A stretch of DNA of 38,860 nt from JAAGZL01 sp964628835 (GTDB lineage: Bacteria; Pseudomonadota; Gammaproteobacteria; Chromatiales; Chromatiaceae). Shown here one piece after another: positions 8,804 through 17,475 of this stretch; position 1 is the first letter of the stretch, and each line of letters opens with the position of its first letter. Made by a program: the position numbers and the translations under genes. A model generated the notes under the pieces. That model made no database searches and was not told the DNA's origin. It worked only from the letters and a program-made list of their open reading frames with translations. The stretch is taken from the NCBI GenBank assembly GCA_964628835.1, contig CAZVME010000026.1:1-38860 (forward strand). The letters run 5' to 3'.

Positions 8804-8879
8804 GTGGGAGTGGCGACTCGCCACGATGAACCTGGCAATCAGCCTGCCATACTCCATCGGCGCGGGACGCGCCTCCCAC
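8804..8879. repeat. REP-like palindromic element
   Basis: The outer arms GTGGGAG (8804-8810) and CTCCCAC (8873-8879) are complementary. Inside lie two compact hairpins, TGGCGA-C-TCGCCA (8811-8823) and GGCGCG-GGA-CGCGCC. This layout matches the dispersed extragenic palindromes common in gammaproteobacterial genomes. Only one copy is seen in this window, so dispersal elsewhere is inferred. Confidence 0.6.
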
Positions 8880-8968
8880 AGGCTGATTGATACCAATCTA
8901 CCGGGTGTGCAGTTCCAGGAGTGATCTACACTTGGTTTAATCTCTAGTAAAAAGTATGGTCCCACGCC

Positions 8969-9334
8969 ATGAATGAGCATGAAAAAATAAATTACGTAGA
9001 GTTTCCAGCCAGGGATCTAACCGCAACCAAGACCTTTTTTATCCGGGCCTTTGATTGGTCATTCGCAGAGTATGGTCCAGAGTACGCGGCCTTTTCCAAC
9101 CAGGGAATCGAGGGCGGTTTTTTCCTCTCGGAGCTACACTCAACCACCAGCAATGGTGCGGCACTGGTGGTGTTTTACAGCAGTGATCTGGAGGCTACTC
9201 AGTCCAAGATTGAGCAGGCTGGTGGCGTGATCATCAAACCCATATTTCTGTTTCCCGGTGGGCGACGCTTCCACTTTACCGAACCTAGTGGAAATGAGTT
9301 TGCGGTCTGGTCAGATAAAGCCCCCCATGGGTGA
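8969..9334 (+). CDS. VOC (glyoxalase/bleomycin-resistance fold) family protein
   Basis: A 121-residue protein with one vicinal-oxygen-chelate domain: INYVEFPARDLTATKTFF at the start, GAALVVFYSSDLEATQSKIEQAGG in the middle and FPGGRRFHFTEPSGNEFAVWS at the end. This pattern (paired beta-alpha-beta-beta-beta units, terminal Glu/His-rich strand) is typical of small VOC proteins annotated as glyoxalases. The substrate cannot be told from sequence. Its last codons overlap the start of the amidase gene, so the two are probably translated from one mRNA. Confidence 0.88.
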   Translation: MNEHEKINYVEFPARDLTATKTFFIRAFDWSFAEYGPEYAAFSNQGIEGGFFLSELHSTTSNGAALVVFYSSDLEATQSKIEQAGGVIIKPIFLFPGGRRFHFTEPSGNEFAVWSDKAPHG

Positions 9335-9902
9335 ATCTGGTTGCAGATTGGTGTACTGGCCAACAGCGTGGCTAGTGTTCCTGCTTATGTGGATGATGCC
9401 GCTGCTATCTGAGGCTAGAACTTCGGGAAAGAGCAGGACTGTGGTAAACCGGATCATCATTCACTCCATCGGTGGCCCTTCCTGCAATAAGGGTTCGGTG
9501 GTCTACTCCACGGCGGAGGGTGATGCCAAACGCTGGGTTGAGTTTTTCAATCGGCATCGGGTGCTGGGAATTCACTATGTAATAGATAAGTCCGGGCAGA
9601 TTGAACCAGGGGTGCCAGAGAATCAGATCGCCAATCATGCCAAGAGAAACAATAGTGACACCATCGGGATTGAGCTGGTGAATCGTGGTGATGGGACGGA
9701 CCCTTATCCAGACCGGCAGCTAGGGATGCTGGTTGCCGCCCTGCGCTCTATAACCAAGAGATGGGGTATAGCCAAAACGGCCATTGTGGGGCATAGCGCA
9801 GTGGATAGACGCAGTTTTGCCTGTGGTGGTCGGGAGATCAAGACCAAGCAGGACCCCGGCCCCACCTTCCCCTGGGATAGGGTGTTACAGGCGATTAGGT
9901 AA
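9327..9902 (+). CDS. AmpD-like N-acetylmuramoyl-L-alanine amidase (Amidase_2), probably exported
   Basis: A 191-residue zinc amidase predicted to cleave the bond between MurNAc and the peptide stem. A hydrophobic N-terminal segment (about 9-28) looks like a signal peptide or anchor, so it probably acts in the periplasm, unlike cytosolic AmpD. Conserved pieces are IIIHSIGG (first zinc His), GIHYVIDKSG, DTIGIELVN, VGHSAVDRR (second His) and DPGPTFPWDRV (zinc Asp). ATG 9327 is preferred. It overlaps the VOC stop by 8 bp and keeps the signal segment. A longer frame from 9258 would run into VOC coding sequence. Confidence 0.9.
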   Translation: MGESGCRLVYWPTAWLVFLLMWMMPLLSEARTSGKSRTVVNRIIIHSIGGPSCNKGSVVYSTAEGDAKRWVEFFNRHRVLGIHYVIDKSGQIEPGVPENQIANHAKRNNSDTIGIELVNRGDGTDPYPDRQLGMLVAALRSITKRWGIAKTAIVGHSAVDRRSFACGGREIKTKQDPGPTFPWDRVLQAIR

Positions 9903-10001
9903 CCAAACATACTTAGGGGGCTCTGGTTAAAGCCATCCATGTGTTGCTGGAACCTCTGAATAAATAAGAGGTTCCTTAGATCATATTGACTGGCGAGAGA
10001 T

Positions 10002-10856
10002 ATGCGTTGGAAAGGCCGAAGACGGAGTTTAAATATTGATGATCGCAGGCGTCTGCGCCTGGGTAGAAAGGCCAAGGGGGGCGGAATTGGTGCTATTGTT
10101 ATTGCGCTGGTGGCGATCTATTTTGGGGTTGATCCGTCGGTGGTGCTGAATCTTACCCAGGGTCTGCAAGGGCCAGCTGAGCACAGTAGCAGTAAGCCGC
10201 TGTCAACGCAGGAACAACAGATGGGTAAGTTCGTCTCTGTGGTTCTGGCGGACACTGAAGATGCCTGGCATGCGCTGTTCAAGGGTATGAATAAGCGTTA
10301 TCAGGAGCCAAGGCTAGTTTTGTTTACTGGCTCTGTAAAGTCGGCTTGTGGCTTTGCCCAAGCCGCCATGGGTCCTTTCTACTGTCCATCTGATCAAAAG
10401 GTCTATATCGATCTGAGTTTTTACCGTGATCTGAAGGTACGGCACAAGGCGCCGGGGGATTTTGCCCAGGCCTATGTGATTGCTCATGAGGTGGGGCATC
10501 ATGTGCAGACCCTTCTGGGCATCTCCTTCAAGGTACACCAGGCCAAGCGAAAACTGAGCAAGACTGATGGCAACAAACTGTCGGTAATGCAGGAACTGCA
10601 GGCGGACTGCTTTGCGGGTATTTGGGCGCATCATACTGAGCGGGCTAAGCAGTTTATCGAAGAGGGAGATATTGAAGAGGCCCTCACTGCGGCCAGCGCT
10701 ATTGGTGATGACCGTTTGCAGAAACAGTCGCGAGGGTATGTCTCCCCCGAGTCCTTCACTCATGGCAGTTCCAAGCAGCGGGTGCGCTGGTTTCGCCTGG
10801 GGTTGCAAAAAGGCGCCATTGCCCAGTGCAACACCTTCAAGGCCAGATTGCTCTAG
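10002..10856 (+). CDS. YpfJ-type neutral zinc metallopeptidase
   Basis: A 284-residue protein with a basic N-terminus (RRRSLNIDDRRR), a single membrane helix (about 27-45, GGIGAIVIALVAIYFGV) and an extracytoplasmic peptidase domain. The zinc motif is HEVGHH (about 163-168), and ELQADCFAGIWAHH supplies the downstream glutamate of a gluzincin-like site. Length and motifs fit the YpfJ family. Physiological targets are unknown. The stop codon lies inside a 20-bp perfect palindrome. Confidence 0.93.
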   Translation: MRWKGRRRSLNIDDRRRLRLGRKAKGGGIGAIVIALVAIYFGVDPSVVLNLTQGLQGPAEHSSSKPLSTQEQQMGKFVSVVLADTEDAWHALFKGMNKRYQEPRLVLFTGSVKSACGFAQAAMGPFYCPSDQKVYIDLSFYRDLKVRHKAPGDFAQAYVIAHEVGHHVQTLLGISFKVHQAKRKLSKTDGNKLSVMQELQADCFAGIWAHHTERAKQFIEEGDIEEALTAASAIGDDRLQKQSRGYVSPESFTHGSSKQRVRWFRLGLQKGAIAQCNTFKARLL

Positions 10857-10874
10857 GGCCTGTTAACAGGCCCT
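10855..10874. repeat. 20-bp perfect palindrome over the stop codon of the metallopeptidase
   Basis: AGGGCCTGTTAACAGGCCCT is a perfect palindrome. The stop codon TAG (10854-10856) overlaps its first bases. It has no T-tail, so it is more likely an mRNA-end hairpin or bidirectional signal than a classic terminator. Confidence 0.55.
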
Positions 10875-11184
10875 GGATTACTTTGTTATCCAGAGCCAAC
10901 CTGAACAACGAGTCCCTCGTAACCCAGCTCTGATACAGGGTATTTTGGGTTTGTCACCAGCGGGTTTTTGGGAAAGAGAGTCGTTCTTTCTTCTAAAGAT
11001 TAGCCCCCATGGGTCGCTACAAACTACATATGGGCGCCATCAACCAGGCGCCATAGCTGACTTTAATAACTGCTGGTATTGCGGGGGCAGATGCAATATT
11101 TCTGCTCCAATGATAGGTAACACTATGTAATTCATACTGTTATCTGTAAATATGGTGTATGGCGCCTGTCCAATGGAGTGAGTA
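10875..11184 (+). promoter_or_regulatory. Leader region upstream of the chemotaxis operon
   Basis: This 310-bp gap must hold the promoter of the che operon. It contains an inverted repeat in which GGCGCC recurs at about 11032-11037 and 11049-11054, with a third GGCGCC at about 11161, 24 bp before cheY. No clear sigma-28 or sigma-70 promoter can be picked by eye. The short open frame here has no features of a gene. Confidence 0.35.
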
Positions 11185-11547
11185 ATGACAAGTATTCTTA
11201 CGGTTGATGATTCTGTATCTATGCGGCAGATGGTCTCTTTCACCCTGAAAGAGGCGGGGTATGAGGTGATTGAGGCTGCGGATGGCCAGGAGGCGCTGGA
11301 AATTGCAAAAACGCGTCCATTCGATCTGGTGGTGACTGATGTAAACATGCCAAAAATGGATGGCATCAGTCTTATCAGGGAGCTACGCAATCTATCAGAT
11401 TTTAAGTTTACCCCCATCCTGATGCTGACCACTGAATCTGGACAGGAACGGAAACAGGAGGGTAAGGCCGCTGGTGCAACGGGTTGGGTAGTGAAGCCGT
11501 TCGATCCAGAACGGTTGCTGGGCACCATAAAAAAAGTGCTGAGATAA
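11185..11547 (+). CDS. cheY: Chemotaxis response regulator CheY
   Basis: A 120-residue single receiver domain. Acidic pocket residues are D8-D9, the phosphoacceptor is D52 in VVTDVNMPKMDG, the switch threonine is in LMLTTES (82-83), and the conserved lysine is K104 in VVKPF. It is phosphorylated by CheA and, when phosphorylated, binds the flagellar switch or another output. It is the first gene of the cluster, 40 bp before cheA. This variety resembles the cheY found next to cheA in many non-enteric che operons. No CheZ phosphatase is seen here. Confidence 0.95.
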   Translation: MTSILTVDDSVSMRQMVSFTLKEAGYEVIEAADGQEALEIAKTRPFDLVVTDVNMPKMDGISLIRELRNLSDFKFTPILMLTTESGQERKQEGKAAGATGWVVKPFDPERLLGTIKKVLR

Positions 11548-11587
11548 ACGGGTAGTATGCTGCGCAAAAATATTGGTTTGCTAAGAG

Positions 11588-13771
11588 ATGGTGTCAATGG
11601 CGATTGACATGTCTCAGTTCCATCAGGTGTTCTTCGAGGAGAGCTTCGAGGGACTGGAGATTATGGAGTCCGGGCTGTTGGATATGGATCATGGAGTGGT
11701 GGATTCCGAAGAGATAAACGCCATCTTCAGGGCTGCTCACTCCATCAAGGGTGGTAGTGGCACATTCGGTTTTAGTGAAGTTGCAAATTTTACCCATGTG
11801 GTCGAGACCCTGTTGGACAGGATGCGGGATGGCTCCTATCAAGTAACCCAGAAGGCGGTAACAGAGTTACTGGAATCGGTGGATGTAATACGTAATCTGC
11901 TAACCGCTGCCCAGGATGGGACTGAAGTAGAAGCATTCATGGTCAATGAGAAGTGCAAAGACCTGCTGGAGATCATGAGTGATGCCGATGACGATCTGCG
12001 TGAGGTTCAGGACACCGCCGCCGATAAGCCGGTCACGCCTGCGGTTGCACCCAGGCCGCCACAGGCAGTTACACCCGATCCCATTACGGTTGGGTGGCAT
12101 ATTGTATTCCGTCCCCTTGCCCATCTGAGTCGTACCGGCAACGACCCCTTGCGTATCATTCGTGAACTGGCTGGGTTGGGTGATCTGCAGGTGGATGTTG
12201 ATACATCGGCCATCCCCGAGCTTGCCAATATGGAAGCTGAAAGTTGCTATTTGTCGTGGGACCTGCATCTGATTGGAGATATACCACGAGCAGTGGTGGA
12301 CGATATCTTTGACTGGGTTGAGGATGATTGTGATCTGGTCGTGATCCCCATCCTCTCTAAAGAACAAAAAGAGGAACCGGAGCCAGAGCAAGTTGCTGCG
12401 GACGCAGTTCCACTGGTGGAACAACCCATGGAGGAGCGGCGTCAAGATGGTCGACGCAAAGCGAGTAGACGCGCCCCGCTTGATCGTAGAGGCGGTGATC
12501 GTCGCACCAATCAGTCGGCGATTGGTTCCAGTTCCATCCGAGTGGATATTGAAAAGGTGGACTCGTTGATCAACATGGTGGGTGAGCTGGTAATCACCCA
12601 GTCCATGCTCAGCATGATGGGGGAAGATTTTACCATCGACAGAATTGGCCGTCTCCAGGATGGCCTGGATCAGTTGGAACGGCATACCCGTGATCTGCAG
12701 GAGAGTGTGATGCAGATCCGCATGTTGCCGATCAGTTTCGCTTTCAATCGTTTCCCCAGGATGGTGCATGACCTGAGCGTAGAGATGGGGAAGAAGGCGG
12801 AGTTGACGATGTTCGGTGAAAATACCGAGGTGGACAAGACAGTCATCGAAAAGATTAGTGATCCGTTGGTGCACCTGGTGAGAAACAGTCTGGATCATGG
12901 CATTGAGATGCCAGAGCAGCGCCAGGCTGCCGGAAAGCCAGAGACTGGGAGCATTGAACTTACCGCTCTGCATAAGGGTGGCAACATCATTGTGGAGATC
13001 AAAGATGACGGCAAGGGCTTGGCAGCTGAGCGCATTCTTGAGAGGGCCATGGAGCAAGGTCTGATAACCCAGGATCATGAGCTTAGTGAGCAGCAGATAT
13101 ATGAACTTATTTTCCAGCCGGGTTTTTCAACCGTCAACACGGTGAGTAGTCTATCCGGGCGCGGCGTGGGCATGGACGTGGTGCGTCGTAACATATATGA
13201 GCTTGGTGGCTCCATCGGGATAGAGTCAGAGGAGGGCGTTGGTACCGTATTTACCATAAGACTGCCACTGACCTTGGCAATCCTGGATGGCCAAGTGATC
13301 AGTGTGGGAAGTGACACCTATATCATGCCGCTGGTATCTATTATTGAATCATTACAGATGCGCCCTGACATGTTAAATATGGTGGCGGGGCGGGGTGAAA
13401 CTGTGAAGTTGCGTGATGATTATATTCCTATCATCAGGTTGCATGAGATATTCGAAATTGAGGACCCAAAAACCGTTGATCTCTGCAGTGGATTGCTGAT
13501 GGTGGTTGAAGGTGATGGTCGGCGCTGTGGCCTGTTTGTAGATGATCTGATCGGGCAGCAGCAGGTGGTGGTCAAGTCTCTGGAGTCCAACTATCAGCAT
13601 GTGGATGGCATCTCCGGTGCGACCATACTGGGAGATGGTTCGGTTGCGTTAATTCTGGATGTTCCAGGAATATTTCATCTGGCCAGGGGTAGTGCAACCG
13701 AGGCTGGGGCGGAAGAGGCATTGATGGCTTTGTCCGAAGCTGGCGTTGTGGGTAGTGATGAACATGTCTGA
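11588..13771 (+). CDS. cheA: Chemotaxis histidine kinase CheA
   Basis: A 727-residue class II histidine kinase. P1 (Hpt) has the phosphorylated H51 in AAHSIKGGSGTF. A P2-like region and an arginine-rich linker (about 283-306) follow. P3 starts near 318 (VDIEKVDSLINMVGEL). P4 ATPase has the N box VRNSLDHG (431-438), G1 DDGKG (473-477) and G2 GRGVGMD (524-530). P5 (about 565-700) is the CheW-like coupling domain. It phosphorylates CheY, and would also phosphorylate CheB, which is missing here. Start codons at 11588 and 11597 are both possible. Its end overlaps cheW. Confidence 0.96.
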   Translation: MVSMAIDMSQFHQVFFEESFEGLEIMESGLLDMDHGVVDSEEINAIFRAAHSIKGGSGTFGFSEVANFTHVVETLLDRMRDGSYQVTQKAVTELLESVDVIRNLLTAAQDGTEVEAFMVNEKCKDLLEIMSDADDDLREVQDTAADKPVTPAVAPRPPQAVTPDPITVGWHIVFRPLAHLSRTGNDPLRIIRELAGLGDLQVDVDTSAIPELANMEAESCYLSWDLHLIGDIPRAVVDDIFDWVEDDCDLVVIPILSKEQKEEPEPEQVAADAVPLVEQPMEERRQDGRRKASRRAPLDRRGGDRRTNQSAIGSSSIRVDIEKVDSLINMVGELVITQSMLSMMGEDFTIDRIGRLQDGLDQLERHTRDLQESVMQIRMLPISFAFNRFPRMVHDLSVEMGKKAELTMFGENTEVDKTVIEKISDPLVHLVRNSLDHGIEMPEQRQAAGKPETGSIELTALHKGGNIIVEIKDDGKGLAAERILERAMEQGLITQDHELSEQQIYELIFQPGFSTVNTVSSLSGRGVGMDVVRRNIYELGGSIGIESEEGVGTVFTIRLPLTLAILDGQVISVGSDTYIMPLVSIIESLQMRPDMLNMVAGRGETVKLRDDYIPIIRLHEIFEIEDPKTVDLCSGLLMVVEGDGRRCGLFVDDLIGQQQVVVKSLESNYQHVDGISGATILGDGSVALILDVPGIFHLARGSATEAGAEEALMALSEAGVVGSDEHV

Positions 13772-14291
13772 GTCTGAAGTAGACAGTGTCGCAACAGATG
13801 GCGCTGAGGCTGAAGTGGCGGATGTGCTTGAATGCCTCACTTTCAGTATCGGCAGCGAGTGCTTTGGAATGAATATCCTTAGGGTGCAGGAGATAAGGGC
13901 CTGGGAAGATGTAACCCGTATTCCAAATGCCCCAGAGTATGTGATGGGAGTGTTCAATCTGCGTGGCTCTATTGTGCCGGTTTACGACCTCAGGTTACGC
14001 CTGGGTATGGAGTTCCGTGAATATGTGGAACAGACCGTGGTAATCATCCTGAGGGTGCTAGGCATAAATGGTGAACGCAGTATCGGTATTGTGGTGGATG
14101 AAGTATCCGATGTGCTTTTGATAGAGCAAAAAGATGTAAAGGCCGCACCGGATTTTGGCTCCAAGTTGAATAACGAATTTATCGGTGGCATTACGGCGGC
14201 CGATACCAGGATGATCACCCTGTTACAGGTGGATATGCTTCAGCCACTGGGACAACAGGTAAAGGTGGCAGCAGGGTTGGAGCAGGCTTGA
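13758..14291 (+). CDS. cheW: Chemotaxis adaptor protein CheW (first copy)
   Basis: A 177-residue CheW domain that couples receptors to CheA. Typical pieces are ECLTFSIGSECFGMNILRVQEI, IPNAPEYVMGVFNLRGSIVPVYDLR and GIVVDEVSDVLLIEQKDVKAAP. It has an acidic N-terminal extension of about 27 residues. ATG 13758 is chosen (13764 is also possible). It overlaps the end of cheA by 14 bp, suggesting translational coupling. A second cheW lies after the receptor gene, and the two differ enough to serve different arrays or array positions. Confidence 0.93.
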   Translation: MNMSESEVDSVATDGAEAEVADVLECLTFSIGSECFGMNILRVQEIRAWEDVTRIPNAPEYVMGVFNLRGSIVPVYDLRLRLGMEFREYVEQTVVIILRVLGINGERSIGIVVDEVSDVLLIEQKDVKAAPDFGSKLNNEFIGGITAADTRMITLLQVDMLQPLGQQVKVAAGLEQA

Positions 14292-14327
14292 TGGTACAGC
14301 ACAGATGATAAAGTTGAAGGAACTGAT

Positions 14328-16592
14328 ATGAACGGGTTAGTTGCCGATCTCTCTGTAAAACGGAAATTGATGGCTATTACATTGATGTTTTCCGCCACCC
14401 TTTTGGGAGTGGTTATTTATACCATTGTTACTTTGCAGCAGCAGGAAGCAGACTCAATGGTGGTAAACACTGCCGGTCGCCAGCGTATGCTTACACAGAA
14501 GTTTGCCAAAGAGTTGTTTGATGAGCTTGTAGTGGCCAAAGGCGCGTCGCAGGGCACAGGCTCCAGTGAGACCAGGAAGCTGTTTGAGATTTCCATGAAT
14601 GCGTTACGTAACGGCGGAAAGACCTTTACCGATCTTGCCATGACCCAATCCATTACTCTACCGCAGAACATGAATTCTGAAATTGATTCAAAGCTGCAAC
14701 AGGTTGAGCTGCTCTGGGGTAAGCTGCAGCTTGCGGTGCGACAGGCAAGGCAGAGCAGACCCGGCGCAGCAGAGTATCAGGAGGCCCTGGCGGCCATACG
14801 CCAACAGAATGTAGATACGCTGGCGTCAATGAATGACGTCGTAGCCATGTTTGCAGATGCCTCGGCAAATAAGATTGACTTCATGATTAAGGTTGAGTGG
14901 GGCATCTTAGCGGTAATGTTGCCATTGGGAGTCTGGTTCTGCCTCTATCTTGGGGTCGCCATAACCAGACCCCTGGATCTGATGGTTGAAGCCACCCGTA
15001 GGATTGCTGCCGGTGATCTTGCTGTGGGAGATGAGCTGCAAGAGATAAGCTCCAACGATGAACTGGGCGCGTTGGCAGATTCATATCGAACCATGATTTC
15101 CGTGCTGAACAGATTGCAGATGGAGGTCGAAAAACTGGCGCATGATGCGGGGGAAGGCCTGCTGGACAAGCAGTGCAACAGCCATGAGTTTGAGGGGGCG
15201 TGGGCCAATCTACTGGTGGGTATCAATGAGGTTATCAAAGCGTTTGTGGTGCCGTTCAGAAGCACGGCAAGCTACCTGGGCCGCATGAGTCGCGGTGATA
15301 TACCGCCGCTGATGGAGGATGAGTATCGGGGCGGCTTCAATGATGTAAAAGAGAGCTTCAACCGTAGTATCACCACAATTAATGGCCTGCTGCAAGAGTC
15401 GCAATCCCTAATTGATGCTGCGCATGACGGGGATCTTGAAAACCGTGGTGATATAAACAAATTTGAGGGTAGCTGGCGAGAACTGATAGATGGCTTGAAT
15501 AGTGTAATTGCAACAGTGGTGGACCCGGTGCAGAATGCTGGTGAAGTACTACATTCGCTGTCAGAAGGTGAGCTCAGGTGTCAAATGAAGGGCGACTACC
15601 GGGGTGAATATGCAACGCTGCAGGATAACGTCAATACAACTATCAGTCGTCTAGAGGCAATCGTTATTCCGGTTCAGGTGGCTACGGATTTTATTTCCAG
15701 TTACGCAAATGAAATCTCTGCCGGTAACAATAGCCTGTCAGTGCGTACAGACAGGCAGTCTGGCAGTTTGCAAGAGACAGCCTCCAGTATGGAGCAGCTA
15801 ACCGGAACTGTCATCAACAATGCGGACAATGCCAAGGAGGCAAACAAACTTGCTGCCGGAGCTAGGCGCTCGGCAGAGTACGGAGGAGATGTAGTCAAGC
15901 GTGCGATGCAGGCCATGAATGAGATTAGCAGTTCCAGCAACCAGATTGCAGAGATCATTGGAGTGATTGATGAGATTGCATTCCAGACCAACCTGTTGGC
16001 GCTGAATGCTTCGGTGGAAGCTGCTCGTGCAGGTGAACAGGGAAGGGGCTTTGCGGTGGTTGCCACTGAGGTGCGGAATCTTGCGGGGCGTAGCGCCACG
16101 GCAGCTAAAGAGATCAAGGAGCTGATTCGGGATAGCCTGAAAAAAGTACAGGCTGGGACTTCGTTGGTAAATGAGTCTGGTGAGACTCTGGATGAGATTA
16201 CAGATGGAGTTATGAAAGTCAGTGACATCATCTCAGAGATTGATGTGGCCAGTTCCGAGCAGACCATCGGAATAGAACAGGTGAACAAAGCAATAACCAG
16301 CATGGATGAAATTGTTCAGCAAAATGCAGTATTGGCTGAAAAGACCTCTATCGCCTCTAGCTCGATGCGTGACAAGGCCCAGGAGCTGGAAGGCCTGATG
16401 CAATTCTTCAAGGTTAATAGGGAACAGATGTCAGCAGCTACTGTGGAGAGTGTCACCAAATTAGACCGGGATGAAATGACAATATCAGATGAAGTGTCCA
16501 TTGCTGCCGGAGAGTACCATGACAGTAGTGTGGACAGGATAGTAGTGGCCCAGCATAACATTGATGAGAGTGATGAATGGGAGGAGTTCTAA
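14328..16592 (+). CDS. Methyl-accepting chemotaxis protein with PilJ-type N-terminal domain
   Basis: A 754-residue receptor. TM1 is about 14-36, followed by a short periplasmic domain with the NTAGRQRMLTQKF motif (48-59) of the PilJ/type IV pili methyl-accepting transducer N-terminal domain. TM2 is about 188-210, then a HAMP domain. Several more HAMP-like units follow (repeats containing HEFEGAWANLLVGIN and NKFEGSWRELIDGLN). The canonical signalling hairpin has the tip IDEIAFQTNLLALNASVEAARAGEQGRGFAVVA. The ligand is unknown. The stop overlaps the next cheW ribosome-binding context by a single-base gap. Confidence 0.95.
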   Translation: MNGLVADLSVKRKLMAITLMFSATLLGVVIYTIVTLQQQEADSMVVNTAGRQRMLTQKFAKELFDELVVAKGASQGTGSSETRKLFEISMNALRNGGKTFTDLAMTQSITLPQNMNSEIDSKLQQVELLWGKLQLAVRQARQSRPGAAEYQEALAAIRQQNVDTLASMNDVVAMFADASANKIDFMIKVEWGILAVMLPLGVWFCLYLGVAITRPLDLMVEATRRIAAGDLAVGDELQEISSNDELGALADSYRTMISVLNRLQMEVEKLAHDAGEGLLDKQCNSHEFEGAWANLLVGINEVIKAFVVPFRSTASYLGRMSRGDIPPLMEDEYRGGFNDVKESFNRSITTINGLLQESQSLIDAAHDGDLENRGDINKFEGSWRELIDGLNSVIATVVDPVQNAGEVLHSLSEGELRCQMKGDYRGEYATLQDNVNTTISRLEAIVIPVQVATDFISSYANEISAGNNSLSVRTDRQSGSLQETASSMEQLTGTVINNADNAKEANKLAAGARRSAEYGGDVVKRAMQAMNEISSSSNQIAEIIGVIDEIAFQTNLLALNASVEAARAGEQGRGFAVVATEVRNLAGRSATAAKEIKELIRDSLKKVQAGTSLVNESGETLDEITDGVMKVSDIISEIDVASSEQTIGIEQVNKAITSMDEIVQQNAVLAEKTSIASSSMRDKAQELEGLMQFFKVNREQMSAATVESVTKLDRDEMTISDEVSIAAGEYHDSSVDRIVVAQHNIDESDEWEEF

Positions 16593-16593
16593 T

Positions 16594-17097
16594 ATGCACT
16601 CGTCCTCAACTGTAGATAGAGTAGCTGAAGGGCTTGGCGGGCAATACCTCAGCTTTATTCTGGGAGAAGAGGCCTATGGCATCAATATTCTCAAGGTTAA
16701 GGAGATACGGGGCTGGGAAGAGGCCCGCCCTCTGCCAGATACTCCAGACTATGTAAGAGGAGTGCTGGATCTGCGCGGTTTAATTGTGCCGGTAATTGAT
16801 ATGCGGCTGCGCTTCAATCTGGATAAAGCTGAATGTAATGCAACAACCGTCACCATAATTATCTCAATTCAGCTAGGAGGTAAACCCTATGTGATTGGGC
16901 TGGTGGTGGATGGCGTGTCGGATGTATTGGATATGCAGGCGCGTGATGTAAAGGAGGCCCCGTCTCTGGGTAAAATAGATACCAGATACATACATGGCAT
17001 GGTCTCCCTGGATAGCCATGTGGTTCTGTTGCTGGATGTGGATAATCTCCTGGACCCAAATGAGTTGATGTCACTGGGCGATGTCGATGGTAAATAA
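16594..17097 (+). CDS. cheW: Chemotaxis adaptor protein CheW (second copy)
   Basis: A 167-residue CheW domain (YLSFILGEEAYGINILKVKEIRGWEEARPLPDTPDYVRGVLDLRG, given here in parts as YLSFILGEEAYGI and PDTPDYVRGVLDLRG). The start at ATG 16594 is set by a strong Shine-Dalgarno GGGAGGAG at 16579-16586, which lies inside the receptor's last codons. The receptor stop ends one base before this ATG. It shares the WEE/WED and RLR features with the first copy, so the pair probably arose by duplication. Confidence 0.94.
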   Translation: MHSSSTVDRVAEGLGGQYLSFILGEEAYGINILKVKEIRGWEEARPLPDTPDYVRGVLDLRGLIVPVIDMRLRFNLDKAECNATTVTIIISIQLGGKPYVIGLVVDGVSDVLDMQARDVKEAPSLGKIDTRYIHGMVSLDSHVVLLLDVDNLLDPNELMSLGDVDGK

Positions 17098-17136
17098 ATG
17101 GTGTGGATTTAACCGCAGTAAGGAGATGTTGCGCCC

Positions 17137-17463
17137 ATGAGTGAGGACGTTATGCAAGAAAACTCTGCCCAGTCATCTGGCGAGCTGGACCTTGGTAAGG
17201 CTCTGGTTATTTCTGATCTGCTGGAGTGGCATGATCATGCAATTGCAGTAATTGACAGTGCAGCAGAGATCACTCTGGATGGAAGCAGATTAGAGCAGAT
17301 TGATGGGGTAGGGCTTCAGCTAATTGTGGCTGTGGTTAAGGAGGTGTCCAGTCGGGAGTTGCAACTGACATGGAAAGGGGCGTCAGAAACCCTGCTCAAC
17401 GGTGCTGCCGAGTTAGGGCTGACCCAGGTGCTGGGCTTGGATGTATTGATAGCTAACGGCTGA
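17137..17463 (+). CDS. STAS-domain protein (MlaB/anti-sigma antagonist-like)
   Basis: A 108-residue protein with a single STAS domain. The ridge sequence is LEQIDGVGLQLIVAVVKEV, where the usual phosphorylated serine of SpoIIAA-type proteins (D-S/T-x-G) is replaced by Gly (G57). It may therefore be a non-phosphorylated binding module. It sits between cheW and cheR in the same orientation, 13 bp before cheR. STAS proteins occur in many che clusters, but their role there is poorly known. Confidence 0.87.
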   Translation: MSEDVMQENSAQSSGELDLGKALVISDLLEWHDHAIAVIDSAAEITLDGSRLEQIDGVGLQLIVAVVKEVSSRELQLTWKGASETLLNGAAELGLTQVLGLDVLIANG

Positions 17464-17475
17464 AGAAGAACTGGA

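Noticed and set aside
11900..13078. Long minus-strand open frame (392 codons) opposite cheA
   Set aside because: Antisense shadow of cheA, with no family features and no ribosome-binding site.
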